From NCBI RefSeq assembly GCF_000004195.4, contig NC_030677.2:172527019-172591018 (forward strand): a stretch of DNA of 64,000 nucleotides, read 5' to 3'. Positions 1 through 11,444 of this stretch are shown one piece after another. Origin of the DNA: Xenopus tropicalis. Taxonomy: Eukaryota > Chordata > Amphibia > Anura > Pipidae. Both the position numbers and the translations under genes were made by a program. Each line of letters begins with the position of its first letter. The stretch's first letter is position 1. A model generated the notes under the pieces. That model saw only the letters and a program-made list of their open reading frames with translations. It made no database searches and was not told the origin of the DNA.

Positions 1-303
1 CTTAAACTGGTGCTTTAAGAGGCTCTGGGGCAACATGTTGCTCACCAACCCCTTGGATGTTGCTCCCAGTGGCCTTAAAGAAGGATTTTTGAATTCCTGG
101 CTTGGAGGCAACTTTTGGTTGCATAAAAAAGTTGTACTGCCAAACAGGACCTTCTGTGGGCTGCCAGTCCACATAGAGCACCAAATAGCCAATCATAGCC
201 CTTATTTGGCACCCCTATGAACATTTTTCATGCTTCTGTTGTCCCTCATCTCTTTTTACAATTGAATGTGTCTCACAGGTAAAAAAAGGTTGGGGATCCC
301 TGA
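1..303. mobile_element. hAT-type non-autonomous element, cut by the window start
   Basis: The right end reads GGTTGGGGATCCCTG, which is the inverted terminal repeat typical of vertebrate hAT miniatures (CAGGGATCCCCAACC on the other strand). The interior contains remarks of a well-spread Xenopus repeat, such as the phrase around 28-60 (CAACATGTTGCTC). The left terminus and target duplication fall outside the window, so boundaries rest on the right end only. The two small overlapping frames here are not genes. Confidence 0.6.
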
Positions 304-1121
304 TGTATATGGACTAATATATTAGTATCAGTATATGGGTGGGTGTTAGAGTTGTTGAATTAAATCCAGCATCCAATGTGCAGGCTCTTTTTATATACAA
401 ACATGAAATCCATTTGAATTGCTAACTATTTATCACCAGGATATTGAGTATTACATTTATATTATTAATAAATGGTTTTATAGCTCTTACTCCCATATCT
501 TGCTTGCCATTCAGATGAAGGGTTTGATTTAAGCCCTAAAGGAAAACTATAACCCCAAACAATGTAGGTCTTTATAAAAATATATTGCATTAACCAGCTC
601 ATATGTAAAAAAAAGCCAAAGGCTGAGTGCTTTTGTACAGGTCACAGAACTCCTCATATTTTATAACAGGGGGTACTTTATTTATTATAATATACAAGTT
701 TTAGTGAGCAAACTGCATATTATAAATATATAATATTTATATATACTTTTTTAGTACTATGTGCCATTGGGTAACCATAAATAGAAAATTGCCATTTTAA
801 CTACTAAGGGCACCCCCCGGGATCACAGTGCACACAAAGAAACCAAAGACACACATTCTGTTAAGTCACATCAGCCAATTCATCGACAAAGGTCTGTCTT
901 TTACTCCCACACTTCTTCCTGTTACAGTTAGAGCTGCATTATTTCCTGTCAGCTGATCTCTGGGGGAGCACACAGCCCATCACTAAATGGCGGCTCAAGA
1001 TAAGAGATGTAAAAGGGCAATATTTACTGATATACTGTATATTCCAGTTTGGTAAGATTCATTAATAGGCCACTTGATATGATATAAACTGTTTGTTGGT
1101 TAAGTATTCATTCCGAAGGTA

Positions 1122-1328
1122 CAAACCGGATTCCAAAAAAGTTGGAACGCTAAACAAATTGTGAATAAAAACTGAACGCAATGATGTGGAGGTGCCAACT
1201 TCTAATATTTTATTCAGAATAGAACATAAATCACGGAACAAAAGTTTAAACTGAGAAAATGTACCATTTTAAGGGAAAAATATGTTGGTTCAGAATTTCA
1301 TGGTGTCAACAAATCCCAAAAAAGTTGG
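1122..1328 (+). repeat. Left inverted terminal repeat of the Tc1 element
   Basis: Outer direct repeat at 1131-1145 and inner direct repeat at 1314-1328 share the core CCAAAAAAGTTGG. The rest pairs with 2485-2691. Mismatches cluster in the first 30 bp and at one base near the inner end. Confidence 0.9.
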
Positions 1329-1472
1329 GAAAAGTAGCAATAAGAGGCTGGAAAAAGTAAATTTGAGCATAACGAAGAGCTGGAAGACCAAATAACACTA
1401 ATTAGGTCAATTGGCAACATGATTGGGTATAAAAAGAGCTTCTCAGAGTGGCAGTGTCTCTCAGAAGCCAAG

Positions 1473-2471
1473 ATGGGGAGAGGATCACCAATTCCCACAA
1501 TGTTGCACAGAAAGATAGTGGAGCAATATCAGAAAGGTGTTACCCAGCGAAAAATTGCAAAGATTTTGCATCTATCAACATCAACTGTGCATAACATTAT
1601 CCGAAGATTCAGAGAATCTGGAACAATCTCTGTGCGTAAGGGTCAAGGCCGTAAAACCATACTGGATGCCCGTGATCTCCGGGCCCTTAAACGACACTGC
1701 ACCACAAACAGGAATGCTACTGTAAAGGAAATCACAGAATGGGCTCAGGAATACTTCCAGAAACCAATGCCAGTTAACACAATCCACCGTGCCATCCGCC
1801 GTTGCCAGCTGAAACTCTACAGTGCAAAGAAGAAGCCATTTCTAAGCAAGATCCACAAGCTCAGGCGTTTTCACTGGGCCAGGGATCATTTAAAATGGAG
1901 TGTGGCAAAATGGAAGACTGAATCGAGTCACGATTCGAAGTTCTTTTTGGAAATCTGGGACGCCATGTCATCCAGACCAAAGAGGACAAGGACAACCCAA
2001 GTTGTTATCAACGCTCAGTTCAGAAGCCTGCATCTCTGATGGTATGGGGTTGCATGAGTGCGTGTGGCATGGGCAGCTTGCATGTCTGGAAAGGCAGCAT
2101 CAATGCAGAAAAATATATTCAGGTTCTAGAACAACATATGCTCCCATCCAGACGTCATCTCTTTCATTTTTCAACAAGATAATGCCAGACCACATTCTGC
2201 ATCAATCACAACATCATGGCTGCGTAGGAGAAGGATCCGGGTACTGAAATGGCCAGTCTGCAGTCCAGATCTTTCACCTATAGAGAACATTTGGCGCATC
2301 ATAAAGAGGAAGGTGCGACAAAGAAGGCCCAAGACGATTGAACAGTTAGAGGCCTGTATTAGACAAGAATGGGAGAGCATTCCTATTCCTAAACTTGAGA
2401 AACTGGTCTCCTCGGTCCCCAGACGTCTGTTGAGTGTTGTAAGAAGAAGGGGAGATGCCACACAGTGGTGA
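1473..2471 (+). pseudogene. Tc1-type transposase, broken by deletions and frameshifts
   Basis: A Tc1 transposase cuts and pastes the element at TA sites. The start chosen is the ATG at 1473 (MGRGSPIP...), because upstream codons of the open frame have no family counterpart. An N-terminal helix-turn-helix pair is readable (VTQRKIAKILHLSTSTVHNI, then a KGQGRK linker and a second helical DNA-binding part). The frame fails near 1915-1925: the segment that should carry the first catalytic aspartate (a WSDES-like motif) is deleted and the frame shifts. The middle part continues in another frame to about 2170, where a second lesion puts a stop at about 2180. The C-terminal part is then open, with the second catalytic Asp in QQDNARPHS (codon 2178-2180) and the third acidic residue in SPIENIW (Glu codon 2283-2285). 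It ends at the TGA at 2469-2471. Intact family members are about 340 residues. This copy is clearly inactive. Confidence 0.9.
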
Positions 2472-2484
2472 AAATGGCCTTGTA

Positions 2485-2691
2485 CCAACTTTTTTGGGAT
2501 TTGTTGACACCATGAAATTCTGAATCAACATATTTTTCCCTTAAAATGGTACATTTTCTCAGTTTAAACTTTTGTTCCGTGATTTATGTTCTATTCTGAA
2601 TAAAATATTAGAAGTTGGCACCTCCACATCATTGCGTTCAGTTTTTATTCACAATTTGTTTAGTGTCCCAACTTTTTTGGAATCGGGGTTG
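2485..2691 (-). repeat. Right inverted terminal repeat of the Tc1 element
   Basis: Reverse complement of 1122-1328 with about five mismatches. The terminal bases read GGGGTTG next to the TA at 2692-2693. The inner CCAACTTTTTTGGGA lies only about 14 bp after the transposase stop codon. Confidence 0.9.
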
Positions 2692-2707
2692 TATTATTTT
2701 CTTTTAA

Positions 2708-3614
2708 GTACTCATTACTTTTTGATTAAAAACAAAATTCACAATATTTCTGTACAAAGACCTCAGATGCATATCCTTTTTATTGTAATCTGTGATTGGA
2801 GGTGCTTCCTTAAAAGGCAATGGGTTCTAGAATGATAGTTGAACTTTGTAGTCACAATGTTAAATTGTTCATTAGTAGTCCTTTTATGTGTGCCATGCAA
2901 GAATGTCCCACAGGCGTATGGCAAGTACTGCATTATTTCACCTGAAGGTGGCGCTCACACAGTGCTCCCCACAGCCTGTACCAAAGACCACTGAATGTCA
3001 ATATCATTTTCCTCTCAGTTGTTCAGCTTTGGTTATTTAACGTTACACTATCAAAATCAAACGTAATATTGTCCAAAGATTATAAAGCAGTTCAGGCAGT
3101 GTTTATAAATAACTGTATTTGTTTAAAAAAGAAATCGACTTTATGGAGCATCCCATTATAAAAATGAAAAATGTACTTTTTTTGGAAATTGTATAAAAAT
3201 TATACATTTATTACAAAGCTAACAGGGGTAATAGCTATGAAGCCGATGCACCAACGAATGGCATATTATTGATATGCCACAGAAACTGTATCAACAATAT
3301 ATTCATATGGTACAGTGGAGTAAGAATATAAAAAAACTCCCAACTCACCAGAAATAAAGCAGAAACTAACTGCTACGCTTGTGCAAATAGCACCACTTAT
3401 TGCAAGACAAATCTGTCTCATTGCACTTTAGAAAACATGGTGTGTATTTGGGTGCCATTATTTGTGATATATATAAATATATATATATGTGTGTTTGTGG
3501 CTCTATTGTGTTATACACTGAGTATGGGGGGGCTCTACTGATTACTAAACTGATTACTATAAACCAGTTTTTCAAGTTGCACCCAAAGCCAAATCTCCAT
3601 ATCTAAGGGTTTTT
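2708..3614. other. AT-rich sequence, no gene seen
   Basis: No frame with recognisable protein similarity and no paired terminal repeats. A short TA run lies at 3467-3490. Confidence 0.5.
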
Positions 3615-4090
3615 CTGTGGATGGTGGGACAGTACGTCTGCGAGAAGCCATAAAAACTCAACAATTACTGAACAAGGGGCAGGGTGTGGTTTTATCAACC
3701 CCCATCTGATCAGTTGGTATGTGGGGGGCAGTGGCTGAAAGGTGTATAAATGTGTGCTGGACAGAGAACTTGGGGGGAGCAACCTGGGAAAGGAACCTGG
3801 GGGGAAGGAGCACCTGGGAACTGCATCAGGAGTGACTGGGCATGATGTGAGACAGACCAGAGAGGAGGCCATGGCAAGGAACCAGACCACAATGTTCTTT
3901 GTTTTTTGGTAGCTATAATAATGTAAACTTGTTATTAATCTGTATTTGTAAATAATGTAAATATATTTTGCTGTGTTAACTAATCTTTTAATTGTAACGG
4001 TCTATTGATTTGCTACTCAATATATTCATTTTAATATACACTTATTGGTGTGGGTTATTTGTCTGCTTCTCAAAAGAACCACAACCCTAG
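3615..4090 (+). repeat. Possible decayed solo LTR or other old repeat
   Basis: A GC-richer purine-rich block (3610-3890) with a TATAAA-like TATAAATG at about 3745 is followed by AT-rich sequence and a GTGTGGGTTATTTGTCTG tail. This order would fit the U3-R-U5 layout of an LTR, but I see no TG/CA ends or target duplication. It may equally be unique sequence. Confidence 0.2.
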
Positions 4091-5939
4091 TAAGAGGGGT
4101 GATTAATATTATTATTAACATTATATTATTATATATATAGTTCAAATCTTACAATGGAAGCAGCAATTTTGCAGCTAAAATATTCGCAGTGATAATAGGC
4201 GATAGTTTATAGACAATTTTTATGAACTTTAGTAAACAGACGCCGCTGTCTGTATTAGTTTGCATTTAGCCTAAAGAGCAAAAGGCACAAGTTGTTGTAA
4301 ATTCATTTAAGGCTGAGAAAAATCCATCTCTGGAAATTCATTAAATCAATAAATATTAATCACTTAAAGTAATTTATTGCCCCAAACAAAACAATTACAC
4401 CAAATTGCACACACACTTATGTTTAATGCTCATTGTTCCCACCTCTACCTTTAATTTTCAGTATATTTTCTACTTCTGTATTAGGGTTATTGCCACTGTC
4501 TTTTGAAACCTGGGGTAAGGTTACCAGATTATGAGAAAATGTGCATTTACTTCAGATAAGCAACTTGCATATATGGGACTTGGCATTTCTACATTCCATC
4601 CCGATGCCACTCCCTGTGCTTAACTCTGCTAAGCTCCAACATGGGACAAATTTCAATCAAGGAATTGGAAATTCAGGTCTGAAAGTTACAAGGGGCAACC
4701 TTTTGCCACCAGCCTATGACAACACAAACATAATCAGCCACATTGAGCACAGATATGTCATACAATGATTGTCGTCAGTGAAAAGGAGAATGCCGTGTTT
4801 ACAAATACAAGATTGACATTGCAATGCAGGGATGCACCCCCTACTATTAAATAATAATAAAAAAAAAATAATCAAAAGATAAACCATATGGGAAGACTGA
4901 ACTGGGAACCCTGCAGGATCAGGGTATTTATAGAAGTTCCACAGAGTCATTCCATTCAATCGGCCAATTTGATTGATTTAAATAAAATAGTTATTTATCA
5001 TTGTCTGAGCCTTCAAGAATTCAATATTTCAAACCCCCAGAAGAAACACTGGTCTGAGACATTAAACTCCATACAGTGCAATGGATAATGTTGCCTTTTT
5101 TAAGGTTTTTCCAGTGCATTTGATCAATATTGTTGATGAAATGCACTTTCATGGAAAAAGGGATTCATTTTCCTGGGTTATTGATCAGACATAGATCAAT
5201 TGAGAACCAGCCATTCAGACATAATTCTAATCCAATCCGATCAGATTAAAAATTTGGTGTAATAAATTGCAGAAGCGTGCTGGATCTCTCAGAATTGATC
5301 ATTTTATTAAAGAGCCAACACTGAAAGCAAATTGAAGCTGAATTGGAAAAGGCTGTCAAAGCAACAGTAGCAAAAGTCTGGAAGTTAATTGATGCAAGTT
5401 GCTTATAATGTAAGGCTATTTAGCAAGCCACACTCATGGACACTAGGGTAAAGCAACCATAATAGGTGCTGAGTTCTAGTAACAAATCTGCTATCAGAAA
5501 GAAGAAATCTGAATAATTTTTATTTGTATATACCAGACCAGGCAAACTTTATGCCTGCCGTTACTCAAACCCCAGGTTATATTGGCCTAAGCAGGAAATA
5601 AAATGCTTTAAGATGAGAAATGGGAGGGAAGTCTCTAGCACAGGGAGCAGTTTGGACATATTGTCTGCTGCATTTCTTCACAATTAAAAAAAAAACCATA
5701 ATTGCCCCTTAGGTTACCCTCCACCTAATTGTGTTGAATGGGAAATGCCTGACTCTGGTAGACAGAGGCAACTGTATCCTAAAATTGCACACTAGAGAAG
5801 GGCTAGTTGTTTAGCAAAGGGCTAGTTGTGTTGCTTTGAGGCATTTCCCCATTAAACAAAATGATAGGCAGGAGAGGGTAATTTCAGGTTATTTCACCCG
5901 ATTCTTTGGCTGAAATCCATCCTGTGTGCTATAGGCTGT
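4091..5939. other. Non-coding sequence, nothing recognised
   Basis: AT-rich with short A-runs (about 4858-4868 and 5685-5693). Small frames of 60-80 codons have no recognisable similarity and no start or splice context. Confidence 0.5.
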
Positions 5940-6500
5940 GCACTAGTACCAACTTATAATATTTTGTTTTTCAGGGCAGTAGCTCCACTTTAAATAGAAG
6001 AACAACAGAGATAAACCAGCCGACAGGAGTAAGCCTACAACGTTGTACATTAAACTCATTGGGATTAAATTTGCACCTGGGCAGTAAGCCACAGTAACCA
6101 ATAAAATGAGTTTTGTGTCAGTGTTCAACCTGCAGCTGACTGAAAGCCCAGGTCCAAGTTTGCCCAGTGTTTCTAACTTAAGGTGGCCATACACATTAAG
6201 AAAATATTGAAATAATTGAAATAATCCGCTTGCTTGGCGACCTCGCGGATCTTCTCCCGATATCCCCACCTACGGGTGGGCGATATCGGGCAAATGTAGG
6301 CTAATTTGATCGTTTGGCCAAACAATTGAATTATAACGGTAGCAATGGGCGCAGTCGGTTCGGGGACCACATCAACAAGCCGATGCGGTCCCCGATCCGA
6401 CTAAATCTTTTTACCTGCCCGATCGATATCTGGCTAATTTCAGGCCAGATAAAGGTCGGGCATGCCCGTCGTTCCTGCCCCTACACAGGCCGATAAGCTG
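5940..6500. repeat. Two abutting MITE fragments (GCACCTGGGCAGTAA type and GGTGGCCATACAC type)
   Basis: 6065-6165 contains GCACCTGGGCAGTAAGCC and GTTTGCCCAG, shared with the hairpin MITE at 57854. From about 6179 TTAAGGTGGCCATACACA matches the terminus of the palindromic MITE at 52818. A local palindrome at 6256-6290 (CCCGATATCCCCACC facing GGGTGGGCGATATCGGG) marks its interior. The right terminus of the second fragment is not clear. Confidence 0.5.
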
Positions 6501-7177
6501 CCGAATCAGTCCAAGGGTCTCGTGATTAGAATCATAAAGTATTTTTTTTATTGCTTAATGCATTGTATGGTGCCTGAAGTAATGTACAGTAATTAGATTT
6601 TTGTGAATATTTACACACAGATCAGCACCAAGTGATTTCTATAGTTACTGTCTCTGATAATCCAGGTGGAAATCTGGATCGATAATGCAGTCCCCTGAAC
6701 AAATTCATTCTCATTTATTCGAAATGCTGCCAGTTGCAAAGCTTTTCACCTGAAGACAGTACTGTGTAATAAAGGTGCAAAAAGTCAAGTGCTACTTATT
6801 CTCTGAGATGAATATTCCTGGGGGATAGTAACCTAATAACAGACAGGCCCTGGGGTCATTGGTGTAGTTTCACACTACTGAATACATGATCAAAGCAGGT
6901 GCTGAAGTGTTTTATGATGTGAAATATACAGTGTTAGATGGGGTAGCTTAAGGGTAATCATCTTGTCTCTCTTCACATCATACAACATGTTCCTTTTCTT
7001 TTGTGTTCTGATATTTTTTGTATTGTATTAAATGTACTTTGAAATTAGTCCCCTGTGTAGGTGGTTTACTGTCTTTGTTTAAGAGGTTTTGACAAGACAC
7101 ATTTCTCCAGGCAGTACTCTGCCAGGCTTGGCCTTAGATATTGCTTCAGCATGTTTATTGTTTGTATTGATATGTCA
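6501..7177. other. Non-coding sequence, nothing recognised
   Basis: AT-rich, without paired repeats or a credible coding frame. Confidence 0.5.
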
Positions 7178-7181
7178 TTAA

Positions 7182-7594
7182 AAGGGTTGTTTATGCTTGA
7201 GTTAATGTTTAGCATGTAGAGAGTAATATTCCGAGACAACGTGCAATTGGTCTTCATTTTTATTATTTGTTTTTTTTTTAATTATTTGAATTTTTGTTCG
7301 GCAACTCTTCAGTTTAAAATTTCAGCAGCTATCTGGTGGCTGGGGTTCAAATTACCTTAGCAACATGAGACTGATATGTTTCTAGGACAGGACCTGCATA
7401 AAAAGATAAGTAATAAAAAGTAACAATTACAATAAAATTGTACCCTCACAGAGAGTGTTTTGGCTTCTGGGGACAGTGACCCCCATTTTAAATGGAAAGA
7501 GTAAGAAGAAGAAGGCACATAGCTTAAAAACTATAGAAAATAAATAATGAAAATCAATTAGCCATTATATAGCACATTGAAATTAACCTCCCCT
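7182..7594 (+). mobile_element. T2-type TTAA MITE
   Basis: Follows TTAA at 7178-7181. It begins AAGGGTTGTTTATGC, which I recognise as a variant of a common Xenopus repeat (interior phrases ATATTCCGAGACAA and AGTAAGAAGAAGAAGGC). It ends CCTCCCCT before CTAA at 7595-7598, a one-base variant of TTAA. Non-coding. Confidence 0.6.
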
Positions 7595-7721
7595 CTAAAG
7601 CACTAACATTAACTGGAAGACAACAGCCCCCAATGAATGAAGCAGAACACTGGTCAATCTACAATGGACCAAAGGGCATTCTATAATTAGGTGATTTCAT
7701 GGTACAAGCGATTTAATGATA

Positions 7722-8199
7722 CAGGTATGAAACCCATTATTCAGAAAGATCTGAATTACAGGAAGGCCATCTCAAATAGAGCCCATTTCAACCAAGTTAT
7801 TCAAACTTTTAAAAATGATCTCCCTTTTCTCTGTAATAATGAACAGTACCTTGTACTTGATGTTACTAAGCTGCATGAATTCATATTGGTGGCAAAACAA
7901 TCCTATTGGGTTTATTTAACGTTTAAATGATTTTAGCAGAGTTAGGGGCAGATTTATCAAAATGTGAGATGGGAGTTTACCACAGAAAGACTCACCTACT
8001 TTCTTTTCATTCCTATGGGATTTATAGAAGCCTGTTTATCAAATCGTGAACTCTTTGACCCGTTGAGAATTCTGTGGTAAACTCTCATCTCACATTTTGA
8101 TAAATCTGCCCCTAAGTCTGTGGTGATCTAAATTACAGAAGGATCCGTTATCCAGATAACCCCAGGACCCGAGCATTCTGAATAGATTCTATACTTCTG
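7722..8199 (+). mobile_element. TA-flanked CAGGTAT MITE, interrupted by another MITE
   Basis: TA (7720-7721) then CAGGTATGAAACCC. The right end ATACTTCTG is followed by TA (8200-8201). Interior phrases (CCCATTATTCAGAAAG, CCCGAGCATTCTGAATA) are those of the better preserved copies at 35605 and 48212. The break at 7945-8112 is a separate palindromic MITE. Confidence 0.75.
7945..8112. mobile_element. Palindromic GGGGCAGATTTATCAA MITE nested in the CAGGTAT MITE
   Basis: 168 bp, flanked by TA on both sides (7943-7944, 8113-8114). GGGGCAGATTTATCAAAATG at the left pairs with CATTTTGATAAATCTGCCCC at the right, and the pairing continues inward over the TTTACCACAGAA / TTCTGTGGTAAA arms, so the whole element can fold on itself. 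No coding capacity. Confidence 0.85.
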
Positions 8200-8201
8200 T
8201 A

Positions 8202-8901
8202 CTGATGGTGTTATACCAATAAGTGTCATAAATCACACCTTTCACTTTATGTAGTCCATTACTGTTCCTGGGATAGATGACCCCAGTCATTGATTGTTAT
8301 ATTGTTGTTGTCACCTAATCTTAAAGACACCATATTTCTAGTTTATATTCACAATCCTTAAAGCCCAAAATGAGGAAATCGGATGATCAGTTTGCCACCC
8401 AAATACTTGAGACACACTCAGTACTTACCAAAGGGAACTATAGTTAGGAAGCAATTTACAATCCATATTTAGGAACATTGCTTTGACCACAATTCCTAAC
8501 CATTCATGAGCTGATGGAAAACCTAGAGTAACTGCATGATTAACTGCATAAGGTACAGTAAGTAACTACTCCATGCATGCATAGGCAACATTAGAGATTT
8601 CAATCTTAACTTTGTATATAACTTTAACTTTATATGCCAGTGGGAGTGGCATTTGGTACATTATAGTAGGGGAACAGGAAACTGGTGTGTGTGGAGAATT
8701 TTACTATATTAAATAGGGTAATATAATTATAGCCACAAAGTCTGAACCAGGTCAAATTGCCCTCAGCTTCTTCTCACCTTAGCCACTAATGCTGTGTAAC
8801 CCCTTTTTGGCTGTAAAACAGACAAAGAACAGCTAGATATGCTATTGAGCATGGGGTACACTGGACTCTAACACACAGGATGTTCAAAGATCAAATGGGA
8901 G
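8202..8901. other. Non-coding sequence, nothing recognised
   Basis: No paired terminal repeats and no coding frame above background. Confidence 0.5.
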
Positions 8902-9653
8902 GTAGTGCAACTACAACTCGTTTTTTCTGTGCGCAAAGTAAGAAAAACAAATGACGCCAGAAGGTTCTTGCAGCAAACTCAAACAGAACTGGGTTTATTG
9001 TACAAGACAAATGATCCACAGGGTTATGCAGTAATACTCACAATGCAGCTGTAAAGCAATGGATTGGCAGGTTAAATGCAGAGAAAGCAATATACAGATG
9101 CACCACCATGGAGAGTATTTGGTAAGCACTCCCCCTTAATGGACTAGATCCCAAACAGTAGACGTGGTTCAGAAAGAAGACTATGCCTGATACCTTTGTC
9201 ACTGCTGCGGTCCGTACACTAAGGCAGCAGAGCCTGTAAAGGAGAATACTCCCGGCTATTTCTCCTGGTTGGAGCTGCTCTTGCTAACTAAAGCTATCTC
9301 ACATTCCTAGAACGTGCCATTACACAAAATAACCTGCATGTACTAGATCCTCGTTCACCGGAACCCTGCTCCCTCACTTCTCCAAAGGTCCCTCTGGAGC
9401 AAGATGGCTTTACTGGGGCCTTGTTGATCCCAGGCTCAGTGGAACATCCAACTGGTCCAACAGAAGAGGAAGATCCACTCCCTGCTAAACACTATATTAC
9501 AGTGTGGCAGAAAGTGGTCATAAGGTTTATGGCCAATAACACATATTGTGCTAAATAGCAAAATAGATACATGGGCATACACCCAGTAACAGTGAAATAA
9601 GGAAGTGTAAGGATTTAAAGCTATAGATAATGTTAATCCTATAGGTCCCTACA
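8902..9653 (-). mobile_element. Solo-LTR-like block, minus orientation
   Basis: Read on the minus strand it begins TGTAGGGACCTATAGG and ends near GTTGTAGTTGCACTAC, so the ends are TGTAG...CTAC. Near the 3' end are an AATAAA signal (ACAATAAACCCAG) and the phrase TTCTGGCGTC. The block at 37544-38334 shares the start TGTAGGGACC, an AAATAAAC signal, CTCTGGCGTC and the GTTGTAGTT end. I infer two copies of one LTR family. No 4-6 bp target duplication is visible here. Confidence 0.5.
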
Positions 9654-10154
9654 ACTGCTTTGTTGCATGCACCTTCTGGAGAAGAAATAGACTAACTTGT
9701 ATTGTTTTTAGCCTCTGCTGAAGGCCAACAGCTGAAGGACAAGTGTATCCTTTCAGATGAGTGTAAGGTACATCAGGCTCACTGTTGACGTTAGTTTAAC
9801 TCAGTTATACTGCTGATTTAATGGTGTCTGTGCTCCACCAAGGATTCAGTGAGCAATTAGCAAAGGTTAAATCAGACAGCTTAATGCAGTATTATGAAAG
9901 CTGCTGTGTTTTCATTATGTAGTAGAAACACACTACATTTGGCCTAGTCCTATATCGAGTGGAACAGGAACAAAAGCAACTTGATTTGGATTTATTCCAT
10001 GGACAATAAACTATAAACTGAACTTGGTTTATCTATCTCTTTAAATGCAAATAGAGAATTACGGTGACGTGAAGTTTAAAATACCCACTATGTTACACTT
10101 GATAAGTCTAGGCCCAAAACATGCAGTGTCTTCTCATTCCATGATAAAAAAAAA
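9654..10154. other. Non-coding sequence, nothing recognised
   Basis: AT-rich, no repeat ends or coding frame recognised. Confidence 0.5.
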
Positions 10155-10858
10155 CATAGGTATAGGATCTTTTATCTAGAAACCCGATATCCAAAAAACT
10201 CCAAATTATGGGAGGGCACTTCCTATAGAGCCCATTTTGAGAAAATGTTATCTATTTCTAATTAGTATATATTATACAAATAGTAAGTTGTACTTGATGG
10301 GTAACTAAGTAGTGAAAATCCATATTGGTGCAAAAACAATACTTGGTTAATGGAGAAGGCACTTCTGACCACCACACACCACCTTTTCTGCTTCTTCCTA
10401 TTTCTCAGTTAGTAGTCATGCAAAGTAGCGTATAAAGATGAACTTTAAGCAAAAAACTGGCTTTTTCACTTTACCGCATGCATTTGGCCTGGGCCATCGA
10501 AGAAGGAAGAAGCAGAAGAAGATGATCAGTCCGTGGTGCTTGCTCAGAAGTACTGTACTGTGCAGCTTTCTGCTAACAGCAAACATTACCTGGGGTATCA
10601 GGTAACATAAAATGTTTTTTAGTATATTAAAGGAATGGAGATTAGTGATGAGTGAATCTGTCCTAAAAAAATTCTGGTACTCTGAAAATTCCAGGGCTTT
10701 TTTTGTGGTGACTTTTGGAGTCTATGGACATTTTGTTGACACATTTTTTACTGCAAATCCATATCTGTAAAAAAAATTCCTCATTACTAGTGGGGATCTA
10801 AATTACAGATGATCCCTGGAAAACCACAGGTCCCAAGCACTCTGAATAATAGATTCCA
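10155..10858 (+). mobile_element. Degenerate CAGGTAT MITE with foreign sequence inside
   Basis: Starts ATAGGTATAGGATC with the family's inner phrases (CCAAATTATGGGAGGGC, CCATTTTGAGAAAATG). The expected right half reappears only after about 10,785 (GGGGATCTAAATTACAG, CAGGTCCCAAGCACTCTG). About 440 bp in between do not belong to the family. They include the phrase TTAGTGATGAGTGAATCTG, probably the start of yet another MITE. Confidence 0.55.
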
Positions 10859-11444
10859 ATGTCTATGTTTGTTAGGGGACTGCATATGATTATAATTAGT
10901 TTGGTGGTTCTTTATCAAGTTATCAATTAACCTCTAGTTCAGATTTTTTATTGTCTTCTTCACCACTTAAGAAACTTACACAGTGGCACTAAATTGTTAA
11001 ATCTCAAGCCTCAAATAAAGAAGCTAACAAAGTGCAAGTAGTGCAAAGCATGAACCATATGAATGAGATGACTTTTATGGGTACATCCTAGTACATATAA
11101 GATTTGCAACTGGCTGCTCCAAGCACTAAGCAAGGACATTAGTAATGACATACAGTGCTATATACTGTACATTCTCAAAGTGTTGATTATAGTGGTGGTT
11201 GAACAACAGTTGCTGAATTCACTTGTGCTGTTCCACTAATTGTTAATGATTGATATATATATATATATAGACTCTTCTGGTCATTTATTAAATGACTGCC
11301 ACCTGGAGTGCATGCACAGGCAAGAGCATCGTTAGTTAATATGGCCTTTTAAAGAGTCTTTACTCAGGGGGAAAATATATTGGGAGGTTGCATTCAATGC
11401 AGTTGATCAATTACCTATACTGTATATATATATAAGTGCTACGT
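10859..11444. other. Non-coding sequence with a short TA microsatellite
   Basis: A TA run lies at 11257-11271. Otherwise nothing recognised. Confidence 0.5.

Larger units (their letters stand above)
1122..2691 (+). mobile_element. Tc1/mariner-superfamily DNA transposon, complete but defective
   Basis: This 1,570-bp element is flanked by TA on both sides (1120-1121 and 2692-2693), the Tc1/mariner target duplication. Inverted terminal repeats of about 207 bp (1122-1328 and 2485-2691) differ at only about five positions. Each carries two copies of the motif TTCCAAAAAAGTTGG / TCCCAAAAAAGTTGG, one outer and one inner. This is the IR/DR arrangement in which transposase binds twice per end. The single gene inside is broken (see 1473-2471), so the copy cannot move by itself, but its ends look usable in trans. 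Confidence 0.92.
540..2703 (+). mobile_element. T2-type TTAA MITE, split by a Tc1 insertion
   Basis: Starts AGGAAAACTATAACCCC after a degenerate TTAA (CTAA, 536-539) and ends at TTAA 2704-2707. The same family occurs at 38778 and 42435. The MITE body is 540-1121. After the Tc1 element only about ten bases remain (2694-2703). Joining the two sides across one TA gives GGTATTATTTTCTTTTAA, which matches the intact right end of the 38778 copy (GGTATCATTTTCCTTTAA) with two differences. It is non-coding, and mobilisation by a Kolobok/T2-type transposase is family knowledge. Confidence 0.8.
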
